Positions 36,513 through 48,235 are shown, counted from the first letter of the stretch. The stretch is 64,000 nucleotides of DNA from Annona cherimola (GCA_030490835.1 CM059977.1:26145335-26209334); one strand, 5' to 3'. A program made the numbers and translations. The notes: a model not told the origin generated them from the sequence alone.

Positions 36513-36656
36513 CTAGGGTGGCGGTCCCGAAGGAGCGTTCGTCTTTTTTTCTTCTCCACTCTTTCCCGGAGCCTCCGTAGCCTTCTCAACGCACTTTTTG
36601 ACAAGGCTCGACACCACGGCTTGGATAATAAAACGAACAACAATAGCAAAGGCCAT
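36513..36656 (-). CDS. Small ORF, 47 aa, paralogue of 31136-31273
   Basis: Begins MAFAIVVRFIIQAVVSSLVK and ends PSGPPP. The hydrophobic N half is followed by a KCVEKATE segment and a Lys/Glu-rich tail. Compared with its 45-aa paralogue, the first eight residues differ at one position and the overall length and charge layout are kept despite many nucleotide changes. Homology to the 31-kb locus also covers the 3' flank (CAAGTAGCTGGGATGATGAA versus CAAGTAGCTGAGACGATGAA) and the TATA region. Just upstream, AGCAAAGGCCATCC is repeated near 36694, so the 5' leader holds a short duplication. Function unknown. Confidence 0.5.
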   Translation of the reverse strand: MAFAIVVRFIIQAVVSSLVKKCVEKATEAPGKSGEEKKTNAPSGPPP

Positions 36657-36721
36657 CCTCCAATGCAATTTGACAGATATACGAGCTCAATAGCAAAGGC
36701 CATCCACCCCAGTTGATTGCT

Positions 36722-36732
36722 TCTTATATAGC
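36722..36732 (-). promoter_or_regulatory. TATA box of the 47-aa ORF
   Basis: Minus-strand GCTATATAAGAAG, about 70 bp from the ATG at 36656, aligned with the TATA of the 31-kb paralogue. Confidence 0.5.
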
Positions 36733-36784
36733 TTGCTAGGAATCTAGGATATCTAGGATACAAAATAAGTTGTAATATATACAT

Positions 36785-37845
36785 CTAATAAAAAAAAGTT
36801 AAATAGGAGCTTATTATTTTCCTTAAGTTTGATTATAATATTCGAAAAGGGTTGTAACATATACACCCTATAAAAAATTACCTACAACTAACATAAGTGG
36901 CAGAAAATATGATTTTTCTGAGTTGTGGTCCCTAATTTGAAACCTAGGCTTGGGGTTATGTGTCCTTTATTGTTTAGTGGGGTGGTGTCCCATTGTGATT
37001 TAGGTGAAACTTATTATACTCTCACAGGTTAGATGAAAGCTTGTTGTTTCTTTTAATCTTAATTATAATATTTAAAATAAATTATAATATATGCACCAAT
37101 TTTTTAAAAAAACCACCGCCTATCCGTGCTTATTTTACACTTGAAAGTTAAAGTTGTGTTTGGTCTAACTTTTTAAAAGCTAAATGCGTTCAAACCTTGT
37201 GTTTATTGGATTTTTTGTCCGGCTTATTTGTTGCGCTCAAAATTTTTGCGGAATTCGGTGGCAACCAGATCCCGCTTTTGTACATGGAACACAATCCTCA
37301 AAATGGTATTTAGGTTTTATTTTTAAAATCTTACCATGTTTATTACTTAAAATCATAAAAGTCAGTTTTGGTGTTAAATCAATATATAAAAATGATAAAA
37401 AGTATATAATTAGACTCTAATTAAAAATGATATGCAATGCTTTTAACAACATAAAAGACTTTTTTAGACTTATCTAGATAAAATACACGAATCTAATGTT
37501 TTAGATCGCATAAAGCATGACGTATATTATAACCTAAAAACATATATTATCAAATATCAATATTCTTTCTGGTTGCTAATTAACATCATTTCATTGGCAT
37601 AGTTTTCACTATGTACAAATTATATTTAAAGTAATATTATACACCGAAATTTTTTTAATAAAACGAAAATAATAATTTTTTTATACTTCCCACGGAAAGC
37701 TCAAAATGAAACTGGCTTATGTATGTTGCAGCGGCAGGAAGTGGCACAGAAATCCTAACCCGTAGACAAATTTACCTAGATGCAGCCATTATTTTTGCTG
37801 CACATGACATGCATTTGGCTGTAAACCCTTATGCGTAGCAAGTAA
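36785..37845. other. Intergenic, no gene seen
   Basis: AT-rich. TTGATTATAATATT followed by a run toward TAACATATACACC recurs (about 36829 and 37057), resembling SINE tails. No recognisable gene. Confidence 0.45.
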
Positions 37846-37846
37846 A

Positions 37847-38139
37847 GGATGTGTTTGTGAATGAATAAAATTTTTGATGAAAAGTTGTAGAAAGTAGAAG
37901 TTGTTAAATGATGTGATATGATAAGAGTAATAATGAGGAATAAATAGGATAAAGTTGAAATAGATAGGTTAGTTGTGTTGGTAGTTGTGTTGGTAGTTGT
38001 GTAGAAATGATTGAAAAATAAGGTAGTTGTGTAGAAAAATGTGAAGAAATTATTACAAAATAGGATAGTTTTGGAAAGTGAAAAGTTTTAGATTGAAAAG
38101 TTTTAACTTGACAACTTTCACTTATTACCAAACACACCC
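37847..38139. mobile_element. Tourist-like MITE
   Basis: 293 bp, starting GGATGTGTTTGTGAATG and ending ATTACCAAACACACCC, with AAA on both sides as a 3-bp target. The interior is the reverse orientation of the 52572 copy. GTTGTGTTGGTA is tandemly repeated near 37972-37997. Confidence 0.85.
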
Positions 38140-38239
38140 AAAATGATCGTCAACTTTGCTGCTTAATTTTTGATTGGTGTTTTATACATATAACAACTGA
38201 TATGACAATCAAGCATTTTTACCATCCACACATCATGAA

Positions 38240-38400
38240 GGGAATTTTCTATAAATATTCCCATCATAGGGAGAAATTTGTAAAACTTCCACCACTAGGG
38301 GGAAACCTGCAAAATAAATAACTTGCACAAGGCAAGGCTTGAACACCCAACCTCTTGCTTCTGTGTCATGGGTATTATCACCTGGCCATATGTTCGATGA
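38240..38400 (-). mobile_element. SINE with tRNA-like head (minus)
   Basis: On the minus strand it reads ATGGCCAGGTGATAATACCC (A-box-like) and GGTTGGGTGTTCAAGCC (B-box-like), then a tail GGAAGTTTTACAAATTTCTC shared with the 30518 element. Ends not precise. Confidence 0.6.
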
Positions 38401-38489
38401 CCACTTTGCTGCATATATATTTTTTGATATTGTTGTATATACATTATGACATTCTTATATTAAAATGAAGTTCATTCACACTCTTATAC

Positions 38490-38705
38490 AATAGAGAGAA
38501 ATTTTTCCTAAACTCCCGCAATATGAGGGATATTATAAACCTCTACAAATGGGAGAAAATTGTAAAACCCTCATCATAGAATGACTAACATGTAAAACTC
38601 CTATTTATTTATAGTTGCATTCAGCAGCATTTGAATAATTGACCACCTGCAAGTAGGCAGCAGTTGTTACCACAACGCCACTGGTGTCGTGGCTTTGCTG
38701 CATAA
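38490..38705 (-). mobile_element. SINE-like element (minus), diverged
   Basis: The minus-strand head ACCAGTGGCGTTGTGGTAAC and the tail GGTTTTACAATTTTCTCCC parallel the element at 38240-38400. The B box is weak. Confidence 0.45.
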
Positions 38706-38749
38706 TTATGCTACAAGAAAATCAACATTTTATAACATATTTTTACAAC

Positions 38750-39105
38750 AAAAGACTAATTAACAATATAAATAATTTTGCAAATATAACCACATAGTTT
38801 CAAAAATTATAAATAACCGCACATAGTTTAACCATGATTGCAAATAACCTCCATGCCATTATGACATCATCATGAGTCCAAGATATGAGTATATTTGTAA
38901 AAATATGCAAATTATGTGTGTATTTGCAATTTAGAAATTAAGTTGTATATTTAATTGTTGCAAATAACCCCACATAGTTTAATCGTAATTGCAAATTACT
39001 CCCATAATGATATAATAACAGCTTCATAACGACATGGGAGTTATTTGCAATTATAGTTAAACTGCAATTTTGATTAAACTAAGCGAGTATATTTGCAAAT
39101 TATCC
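38750..39105. repeat. MULE-like foldback MITE
   Basis: The left side TTTGCAAATATAACCACATA and the right side (inverted TTTGCAAATATACTCGCTTA) form long diverged inverted repeats. Inner repeats read TTGCAAATAACC and CACATAGTTTAA. The end motif matches the terminal repeats at 54190 and 57278. No target duplication resolved. Confidence 0.6.
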
Positions 39106-39176
39106 TAATTATTATTATTAAAAATTGGCTTCTTAAGTCAATAGCCATCTAAATGTTGTAAAATGCTACTTTTTTA

Positions 39177-40630
39177 CAGTGTTGTCAGAACCGGACCGGA
39201 CCGGCCGGTTGGACCGGTCGGACCGGGAACCGGTCCAGATCCCGGTTCGGTTCGGTGCGGTTCGGTTCGAATGTGGAAAACTGTTCGAACCGGCGAACCG
39301 ACGGTCGAACCGGAATATCCGGTCCAACCCGGTTCGACCGGTCGGACGAAAAAACGAATGCAAAAAATGACGCGTGATGTTTTTAATATGGATTATAAGA
39401 ATGCGGCAGCTCATACCTAATATGCAAATAACGTGATTTGAGATATTTTTTTTAAAGATACATTAGCAAATACCTGTTATGTAGATAGCATGATTTAAAA
39501 TAAATTTTTTTTAAAATCAGCGACTAAAAACAAATAAGGTGATTTCGATAAGTTAGTTTTTTAATAAAACAAAATACATCAGCTGATTCATAGTTTAAAT
39601 AGGTGTTTTTTTACGAAAAATTAATCGAACAACATATTCTTGCTGTATAAATAGTTTGAAAAAAAAAATTTGTCAACAGATTTGAAAAAAAAGGAAGCAA
39701 GGATTGATGTAATAATAACGAGTTTGATATAATGCAAATGAATTTTTTTTAAAAAAAAAACAATGCTGGACGTGATGCCATGATGTGTTGGATGTAATAT
39801 AAATGAAATTTTTTTAAAATGAAAACAAGGCTAAGTGCAACAACGTGCTGGATTTTTTATTTTTATTTTTTTTTAAAAAACAATGCTAGATGCTACAATG
39901 ACGTGTTGGAAATTTTTTTAAAAAAATGATAGATGCAATGACGTGTTGGATGGAATCTTTAGGGGTAAAAAATGCTGCATGTAATAGTAAGATAAAAGTG
40001 TATTTGGAAAGTGATAAAATATTTAGAAGAAAAATTTTTGAAGTAAAAGTTTTTAAAATAAGATATAATATTGTGATAAGATATGGGTAATAATGAGGAA
40101 TAAAAAGAACGAAATTAAAATAGCGTATTAATACATAATTTTTTTGCCTAATTTTGTGTGTGCAACTCATGTAATTAATATTACTCTCATAATTAATTGT
40201 ATAGCAAAAAAATTATAATATAGCTAATAAAATATTATACTTAATTAAATGATACCGCATCTTGCGTAAATAATTAAATATACAGCCACTATTTCAATTA
40301 ACGATATGCTTTATGCACTCTCAGTTAATGTAGTTAATTTTTTTAAAATTCATGCTCAAAGATTTTTTAAAACTTGCTATTAATTTTTTCCTGCATGTTT
40401 TGTACTTATATTATGGTCCTTAAAATCTAACATATATATTTAAGATTTATAAAAATATATTTTTTCAATATATTTATTTAAAATTTAAAATTTTTTAATA
40501 ATTATGACATCATATATATATATCATGCTGACGTCACCGGTTCGAACCGGTTTGATTAACCGGTCGGACCGGTTCGAACCAGACCAGTACCTTTACCGGT
40601 TCAATCACCGGTTCGGTTCTGACAACATTG
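39177..40630. mobile_element. hAT-type non-autonomous element, 1.45 kb
   Basis: Terminal inverted repeats CARTGTTGTCAGAACC (left CAGTG, right inverse CAATG) with a perfect 8-bp target duplication CTTTTTTA (39169-39176 and 40631-40638). The subterminal regions are dense in GGACCGG, CCGGTTCG and GGTTCGAACC, giving GC-rich ends in AT-rich DNA; the best-looking ORFs there are products of this repeat. No transposase. Interior holds degenerate repeats (39690-39960) and a Tourist fragment (about 39990-40130). Confidence 0.94.
39690..39965 (+). repeat. Degenerate tandem repeats inside the hAT-type element
   Basis: Units of roughly 60-75 bp containing AACAATGCTGGA/AGATG, TGACGTGTTGGATG and a T/A run, repeated about four times with length drift. 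Confidence 0.65.
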
Positions 40631-40724
40631 CTTTTTTAGCAATAAAACCTTTCATAATGTGTAAAGGATAAAATTTTGTTCTCGCTTCCACACCTTTTTG
40701 ATGTGATGCAATATGCAACTAGCA

Positions 40725-40910
40725 TGCTCTTTAATCATTATTTTACATTCTAATATATTTTTATATTTTTTATACAATTATACAATCTATTTTAATTTTA
40801 TTATCTTTCGTTCTAGTAATTATATTCCTAGCTATCATATCATACTTTTCAAAAAATTTCACCTAAATTTTTTTCCCATTTTTTTTTTATAGAATACCAA
40901 AATGGAGCCC
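40725..40910. mobile_element. Tourist-like MITE fragment
   Basis: CTATTTTAATTTTATTATC and CTATCATATCATACTTTTC match the family interior. Ends missing. Confidence 0.45.
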
Positions 40911-41715
40911 ATGATTAGTTTTTATGTGGGTAAAACAACATGATGGACATAAACAGCTAAGTTTACACAAAATTTTAGCAAAACGGTCACATCGAAACAT
41001 TTACTTTTTATTCTCTTATCGGTTAATGATCTAATCCTTCCTGGTCATTCTCTTATTTTAAAATATTTTTCCAAATTCAAACCAATTATTATGTTTATTC
41101 ATATCTATCTATGTGCCAAGGAAAACTGTGTTTTTGCACAAATGTAACATTTTTTGAGAGCGAATTTATAACTATTGGATGCTGAAAATAATATATAATA
41201 TATTTCCAATATTCAAAGTGATTTTCGGATTATGAATAAATATATATACATATAGATAATCATAATATATAGTTTTGATTTGAAAAAAATTATTTTAAAA
41301 TAAGAAAGTGAAGGGGGGTGCATGTAGTCATCCTTGCGACTCGGGTGCATTACATCATTACCCCTCTCGATATTATAACCAATACGAGATATCAAACGCA
41401 GGTTGTAACGTTCGTAAACTTTTTTATATAAATGGTGTTTCATTAAAAAACCATTCCTCCCATAACCAATTATATGTGAGCAATGGAGAAAAAGTGTGCA
41501 TCAATTTTCATTCATTAACATAAGTACAATCATGGGGTAAAATATCTTAAGTACATACATAGTGGCCTCTTCTATCAAGTGAAATCACTAACAGCATTGG
41601 AAATTCAACTAACACAGGAGCAACTTGGTTACCTTTTTGAAGGATATGAGTGAAGAAAGTTTATCTTAACTCCAAGCACACAACTTTTATCTTCTTAATA
41701 GTAATATCAGTTTGC
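40911..41715. other. Intergenic, no gene seen
   Basis: AT-rich with short unrelated ORFs only. Confidence 0.5.
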
Positions 41716-41717
41716 TA

Positions 41718-41908
41718 AAATTCACCACCTATGACTAGTGCATGTGGCAGAGGCAGTAACCTCTTAGGCATGACATCCTAAGCTCAAACCCGAGCATGAG
41801 AGCTTGGCCACCCGTTGATATTTGGGACCATGAGGTCTCTTTCTCAGATTGTAAAGGTTGTCTTAGAACTTAATTGTAAGATAAGTTGAGATATGATATC
41901 TTCCACCT
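41718..41908 (+). mobile_element. SINE, related to 29888 copy
   Basis: Begins CACCTATGACTAGTGCATG; a B-box-like GCTCAAACCCGAGC lies near 41782. Shares TTTGGGACCATGAGGTCTCT with TTGGGAGCTTAGGATCTCTC and the tail AACTTAATTGTAAGAT...GAGATATGAT with the 29888 element. Target duplication unclear. Confidence 0.65.
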
Positions 41909-41979
41909 ATGCTAGTTACGTTGATTCTCAAATATCATTAACTTTTCTTTTTCTTTTAAAAGAATATATATTTTTATGA

Positions 41980-42355
41980 AGGCTTAATCTCTTCGTACAG
42001 AATTTCATTCTTTATTCCAAAAAATAAATTTGGAGCTGACTGTGGCGCCTTTCGCATGCAATATAACATTAGAATGAGAATTAGCGGAAGTTATGCTTTC
42101 ACATGGGAGATGCGTCCTTAACCGAACACCATTCGATTCCTTATTCCTTGGCGCACCCGAAAAGGTGATCTGATTGACTGATTTGCTGCTGGTTCTGGAT
42201 CCGTTTCCCATTCTCTGGATTTCTGGATTGGAATTAAAAAGAAAAAGAAAAAGAAATATTGGGCAGAGGATGGATTGGCTAGGCTCATATGATCCATGGA
42301 CTCAAACGAAATGAAACAGATGGATTATTTGATTGGAAATGAAGCCGTTTTAGCC
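41980..42355. repeat. Segmental duplication unit, copy C
   Basis: Shares CTCTTCGTACAGAATTTCAT, CACATGGGAGATGCGTCCTT, TTCCTTGGCGCACCC and GATCCATGGACTCAAA with copies A and B. It joins directly to unrelated sequence on the left, so the small ORF of copy B is absent here. Confidence 0.75.
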
Positions 42356-42739
42356 ACCTTTTGTGCTTTTGAAATATACGTAAATAATTATAAATTATCC
42401 ATTATTATATAGTTTGGCCCAAATTACAAGGTATATTTATGAAAATTTATGTGTAGCCTAATTTCTAATTCTTAATCTTATGCCGGAGTAAATTAGAAAT
42501 AAGAAAAGTAAATGCTCATATAAATGGTTTTTGGTTTTCCAATTATTTGTAGGGTTTTTTTTTTTTTTTTGACTTTTTATGGTTAGTAAAGTGAGAGAAT
42601 TGCCTTCCCTAAGAAATCCCTACACGCTAGTTAGGGAGATTAACCACAAGATTAAGAACAAAATTTGTTGTTATGAATTCCGGTAGGTTTACGCATTTAA
42701 TTTATTTTTCTTAGTGATTTGATATAGAGTTTTAATTCA

Positions 42740-43145
42740 TACATATATAAATGATCTTGTTAGCCCAAGCTAAGTAATGACTTACTTAATCTACCTTAAA
42801 AAACTCATTTCAAAAGATTTATTTTTTTACGCTTTTCTGTGAACTTGTTAATACAAATATATTTAATATATAAACCAAATTTTATCTTTTTTAGATATGT
42901 GTATATATTTTTAAAGATTTTTATACCCAGAGTTATTTAAGACATTTTCGTTGTTGGCTTAAATATCTCTGTGTTAAAAAATTATTAAAAATATATACAT
43001 GTATCTAAAAATGATAAAACTTAGTTTATAAATTGGAAAAAATTGAGTTTATAAATTGATAAAAATTGATATTATATATAATTACATTAACAATTTTATG
43101 AAAAAGGTTTTAAAAAAATAAAAAACAAATTAAATACAACCAAGT
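42740..43145. repeat. Foldback MITE, MULE-like
   Basis: The arms GAACTTGTTAATACAAATAT and the inverted partner around 43080-43110, with centre TTATTTAAGACATTTTCGTT, match the inner part of the 9282 element (AACTTGTTAGCCCAAGTG). Ends approximate. Confidence 0.5.
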
Positions 43146-43154
43146 GCACCTAAC

Positions 43155-43490
43155 CATCTTACGGATAAGCAGGTGGTCATCGGGGAAGTGGATGGAAGTG
43201 TAGAAGAACCACGGGCATATAAATGGACTTTGGGCAACGGTTCTCTCCATTTATATAGTGTTTTTCGCCTTCAATGTTAACAATTTTGGACATTTTGGTG
43301 AAGGCTGGAAGGATGTTGACATGGTGACCATGGATGCGCACACATATGCAGCTATCCTTGTCTAAGAGGCCACAAAAATTATGGCTAAAAATGCAAAAAA
43401 TAAAACAAAATTTGTTGCGTAGTGGTCCACATTTTGTCCGATAACGCAAAGTTTGTTGCAGTAGTGGTAGATTGTTTGGAAATATTGTGG
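43155..43490. repeat. Duplicated flank, copy C (promoter-like on minus)
   Basis: GGTCATCGGGGAAGT and TGGACATTTT through ATGCAGCTATCCT parallel 28297-28500. On the minus strand CACTATATAAATGG (43249-43262) is a TATA-like box. The coding part that follows at 28.1-28.3 kb (CAD-like) is absent here. Confidence 0.5.
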
Positions 43491-43499
43491 AGGTAAAGA

Positions 43500-44525
43500 G
43501 AGTGATCAATTGAAATATTTATATATTAAAAAAAAAAAAAGAAACATAGGTAGGAGGAAATAATGCTGAAAGGTTATTTGCTGGCCTTCTCATCTTTTTT
43601 GATTCTTTTACTCTGTCATTATTTATTTTGTAAAAATGCCCTGATTTATGATTTGTCGCAAAAACATCCATATTATTAACTTTGGATAGATTTTATGACA
43701 AATTAGATATAATTAGAGTCATGTACTGGTGCGGGGCTACCCTTAGATCCTACCCTATTGACATCCTTGGGTTCTACTCGACTTTTTTATGCATATATTT
43801 ACAACCATCTCAATTTGTATTACATTTAGGCTCTAAGATATTCTTAAAAATATCTAAGAGAGGCAACAAGTTCCTATCAATTAAACTTCCACAAAACATG
43901 AGAAAAATAAATACTGGGATGCACATTTCACCTACAAATTGCCCATAATTCATATTATACTCACAATATTTCGAAATTTTCTTTTATACACATAGCATTT
44001 TACCATAAATTTTTTTATCATACTCGCACAGTTAAAACAACATTAAACTATCCCATTAAAATGGCGCTTTTCCCCTCCATAATTTCTTAATTTAAATGAT
44101 TCAACCCATGTAACTTAATTAATATTGGTAAACTGTAATTTGTGATATCAAATACTATACTGGGGTTAAATCGTTTCAATTAGAAAAAAAATTGAAGGGC
44201 AAAATTATCATTACAATAGAGTAGTCAATGGTTGTTTTGACTACATAGACATAACAAAAATTTATGATGAAATATGATGAGTATAAAAGTGGAATTGTTT
44301 CCAAAAAAATCAATAAATAAATGCAAATAGCACTAATTCAGTGCAGGAAGATAACACTTCTATTAGTTAGAATATCTACCTCATTGTATTGGAACAATAT
44401 ACAATGACAGTACTATTTAACGAAAAACCTTTTTTCCATTTCTCATGGGTTTCACTCACGAAAAATATTTTTAATGAGATACCTCATTTACCATAGAAAA
44501 AGCCTCAAAGTAATTCCCTTCTATC
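43500..44525. other. Intergenic; one eroded foldback
   Basis: About 43930-44300 shows inverted similarity (TTTTATACACATAGC through ATAAATTTTTTTATCATACT against the 44255-44300 region). No gene. Confidence 0.4.
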
Positions 44526-44529
44526 ATTA

Positions 44530-44700
44530 GCAAAACTATTGCGATTGTGATGAAAATTGATATGGTAATAGAATACATTATTCTAAATACAATGGGTGGA
44601 GTAGATCATGATTTCATGATCATGTGGGCCCCATTTTGGGGCCACTGCACGGCTGTTCCGGTGCAGCATCACTGCACCGGAACAGCTCTCTCTATATATA
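44530..44700. mobile_element. Foldback MITE, family F2, partial
   Basis: Right half of an F2 element: TTCTAAATACAATGGGTGGA, GATCATGATTTCATGATCAT, then CTGTTCCGGTGCAGC and its inverse CACTGCACCGGAACAG in tandem, followed by a TA repeat. The inverted end repeats meet head to head near 44655-44685. Confidence 0.65.
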
Positions 44701-44999
44701 TATATATTTATTCTTGTATTACAATAACAATGTTGCTAATGTGAGAATTTTCGCTAAACAGAGTAGATACAGAGATATTACTCTAAAAAATGGAAAATAA
44801 AGTCCCCAAAAATAGAACCCGTAGCCTGGACATTCTACACTAAATGTGGACCTCTTTGTCGTGCTGGTTGCGAAAATATAACTTCTTTGACATGTAACTT
44901 TCTCAAACCGCTTCAAGCTTAGGAAGGAAATAACAATAATTTTGTACAGGGCCATCATCCCGCCGCCAATATTACTTATCAGGAAACGCTTTTAAGAAA

Positions 45000-45490
45000 C
45001 TCATGTTCTGTATAACTCCTTCAACTTTAAATATTTTGATACTTAATAGGAAATCTACTTTATTTATTATATTTATCATCATTTATAGTATATTTAAAAT
45101 CCTTTTACTTGTTTAGTATCATTAGCATGACCCTATTTATAAATGTGTAAAATTAATGTAATAAAATAATTTAATATTAAATATCAATTTTAAAATTATA
45201 TTTTCAATATATAAACCATTTAAAATATTATTTTTATGTAAATAAATAATTTTATAAAATATTATTACATTCTAACACATATGTAAATGAATATAATTTT
45301 TTTCTCTAATTTTCTCATTAATATACTTATTTTTAACAAATGTGATCTATGTACATATTTGATTTGGATGAAACTTGGTTTCCTAGAAAAAAAATGATGC
45401 TAATACAATAAATAAATTGAATTTTTTATCAAATATTAAAAACTTAAAATGTAAATGGATCACATAAAATCGCTTTTATATAACTCAGTT
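45000..45490. repeat. Foldback MITE, family F1
   Basis: Core motifs TTATAGTATATTTAAAATCC, AAACCATTTAAAATAT and GGATGAAACTTGGTTTCCTA, with the inverted arm to about 45490. Confidence 0.55.
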
Positions 45491-45856
45491 CCATAGAAGT
45501 GAACCAACTACTTATATATTGGGGAAATATGGATGGCTGTCAATATTTTTATTTTAAATTTTTTTTTTTATAAATATGCTTATACATCTATAAAATACAT
45601 ATGAAAAATAAAAATATTTTTTACAGCCACCCTACTGTGTGGTATGAGACCATCCACGAATATGAGAGACGAGGAAGAACAAATAAAGTGGTAAAAGTGA
45701 AAATCAAATTCAAATTTATTAGACTGTAATTTTCTTTAAGACAATTTGGCTATCCTAATAACCTTATTTTATAATTGAAAGTATGTAACAACAAAATACA
45801 ACACCCAACTGACAGAACAGCTCAGCTGCACTCGTAAAATCAAGCAATTGATAGTG

Positions 45857-48235
45857 TCATGGAGATTCTTTGAAGGTGTAGCCCACATCAATGACGAACC
45901 GGTAACGAACATCGTTTTTGGCGAGCCGATCCATGGCTGTGTTAACGTAATCCATTGATATCACCTCGATGTCTGCTGTTATGCCGTGCTCCGCCGCAAA
46001 GTCCATCATCTCTTGAGTCTCCTTCATGCCCCCTATCAGACTTCCAGTCAACATCTTCCTCTCTACATGAATGCACATTTTTTCAACATTTAGATATTGA
46101 TGATTTAATTCCTAAGATTTGGAGCCCCAATTTCTGACTAACAATGCAAGTTGGGTTAGGTTAAACCCGAACCTATTTTTACATGACCCGTTAGGTGGGG
46201 TTGGCTAAGATGAGAACATATATATCCAAATGGGCATTAATCCCATTGGGGTTAACTGTATGAGAGCAGCCCCATGCAAGTAACCGCTCAGATCGACAAA
46301 ATTGTAGGGCTGATCCCTCCGGTTGCCTGCATGTTTGCCGTCCATGCGGTTCTCGAGTACCCATTATTTATTTAAATTCTATACTATTTTTAGTATAGGA
46401 CTCTTCATGTATTGATATAATATTATATAGTTAATACATATTTTGTTACATTATACACGATTATAGATGCTTTAATGTAACTTATAACTAGCATGTTGTG
46501 ATGATAAATTTAAAATTTTAATAGTAAAATAGTTTTACTATAAACCAATCAAAATTTTGAATTTCACTTTATTTTATTGACCCCGCCTCGACCGAAATTT
46601 TAATTGAATTTTAAAATAATATGTGATCTATATTAATTTTAAAAAATATTTTTTGTAAAATTATTGTCAAAGTGTATTTAACTTGTGAACTTAAGTCTTA
46701 CTATTTTTTAAGAGGTGTATATATCTTTTATATTTTTAAATATGTAGATTGTTTTAATTATTTTAAGACGAAAAAATACATCCGTATTTAAAAATGTGAA
46801 TATATATAAAAGGAGTTTAATACATTTGGATTAATAGTTTTATAAAAAAATCTTTAAATTTGGATCATTTAAAATATAGAGTTGGGGAGCTGGGGTTGAG
46901 TTGATCTCAACCAGATTCCTGATCGACTTACCATAAAATAGGGCTTGCGCTGTTACTTCAAGAGGCCTATCCGGCGCACCCACCATCACCATCTTCCCGT
47001 TGGTCTTGAGCAGATCGATCAACGGAACCAGCTCGTGCACTGCCGAGACGGTGTCGATAATTCCATCCATCGTGCCCTTGGCAGCCTATTGCGTACATAC
47101 CACAAAATAATCAGTAACCAAATTTCCATCGATCTCCCTTCAACATTCACATCATCATCATCCAAAGAGAAATTAAAGAGGGTGGTCTTCCTTCAAATAC
47201 CTGCATCTGTTTCTCATCACGGCTAACCAAGAATTCATCAGCACCGAGGTGTTCGATCGCTTCCTTCTCCTTACTTGGGGACGTGCTGATCACTGTAACT
47301 TTCAACCCAAACGCCTTGCCAAACCTCACAGCCACATGGCCGAGTCCACCCAGCCCAACCACACCCACATGCAACCCGGGCTTGCTCAGGCCGAAGTACA
47401 CCATTGGGCTGTAGACTGTTATCCCAGCGCACAGCAGGGGAGCTGCCCCAGCAAGTGGCAAGCTTTCAGGAATCCGGAGAGCAAAATGCTCGCTGACCAC
47501 CATGATATTGGAATACCCACCATACGTCCTTGTGCCATCGTGATAGGCATCATTGTAGGTGAATATCCTCCTGGGGCAGTAGTTCTCCGAGTCCTCCTTG
47601 CACTGGGTGCAGGAGCCACACGATCCGACTACGCTCCCAACACCTGCCTTGTCTCCCACCTTGAACTTGGTCACCTTCGACCCCACCTCGATCACTACCC
47701 CCACAATCTCGTGTCTGCATCAACACGAAGAACGGTTGGCCAAAGGTTGGAATATGCATGAGGAGATCATGAAGGAGCAGACGTTGTCCTACCCAGGGAC
47801 GACGGGATAAGTAGTTATTCCCCAGTCATCCTTGCTGTAATGGAGGTCTGTGTGGCAAATGCCGCAGTAGAGTACCTTCAGAGTCACGTCATCATCACCT
47901 GTTGCCCTGTCATGATTAACAGGATTCAGCAAAAACGAATTACCCACAAGAAGAAACACATGAATAGCATTCTAAAAAAAAAAAAAAAAAAAAGAACAAG
48001 CGCATGAATAAATGAGTGCATTGGCGTTTGCCACAAGGCCCCATTCTGATTTGGGGATTGAAAACCAAACATTGAAATGGGTCATGATATATGGAGCCAT
48101 TGATCAAATGAATGGACTAATTAATGACAATTAATACCTCCTGGAGAAATGGAATGGTGAGAGGACTCCTGAGGCATCTCTAGCAGCCCACCCAACAACT
48201 TGCTGCAGCCTCTCTCCTTCTTGAAAGGTCGACAT
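45857..48235 (-). CDS. Cinnamyl-alcohol/mannitol dehydrogenase-type zinc alcohol dehydrogenase (5 exons, 361 aa)
   Basis: NADP-dependent medium-chain dehydrogenase interconverting aromatic or sugar alcohols and aldehydes in the cytosol. Exons 48138-48235, 47793-47906, 47201-47714, 46932-47085, 45857-46062; phases agree and the sum is 1086 nt, matching the family's usual 355-365 aa. Catalytic zinc ligands: C50 (CGICHTDLH), H72-E73 (PGHE), C166 (LLCAG). Structural zinc: C103, C106, C109, C117. Cofactor loop GLGGLG at 191-196. The C end carries [20 protein letters not shown], strong for the CAD6-8/ELI3 'mannitol dehydrogenase' branch rather than the main lignin CAD, though substrate cannot be told from sequence. 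A TATA box about 40 bp upstream of the ATG supports this start; an in-frame extension to 48361 adds a hydrophobic stretch but would lie upstream of that TATA. Confidence 0.94.
46063..46931 (-). other. Last intron of the dehydrogenase, 869 bp
   Basis: Much longer than the other introns (86-231 bp). Donor TATG/GTAAGTC, acceptor CATGTAG/AGAGG. It contains AT-rich MULE-like foldback remnants (about 46660-46860) and no coding sequence. Confidence 0.7.

Noticed and set aside
39163..39420. ORFs on both strands rich in Arg, Pro, Gly and Thr
   Set aside because: Translations of GGACCGG/CCGGTTCG subterminal repeats of a hAT-type element.
47249..47761. 170-codon plus-strand ORF opposite the dehydrogenase
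   Set aside because: Antisense shadow of the GC-rich dehydrogenase exon 3.
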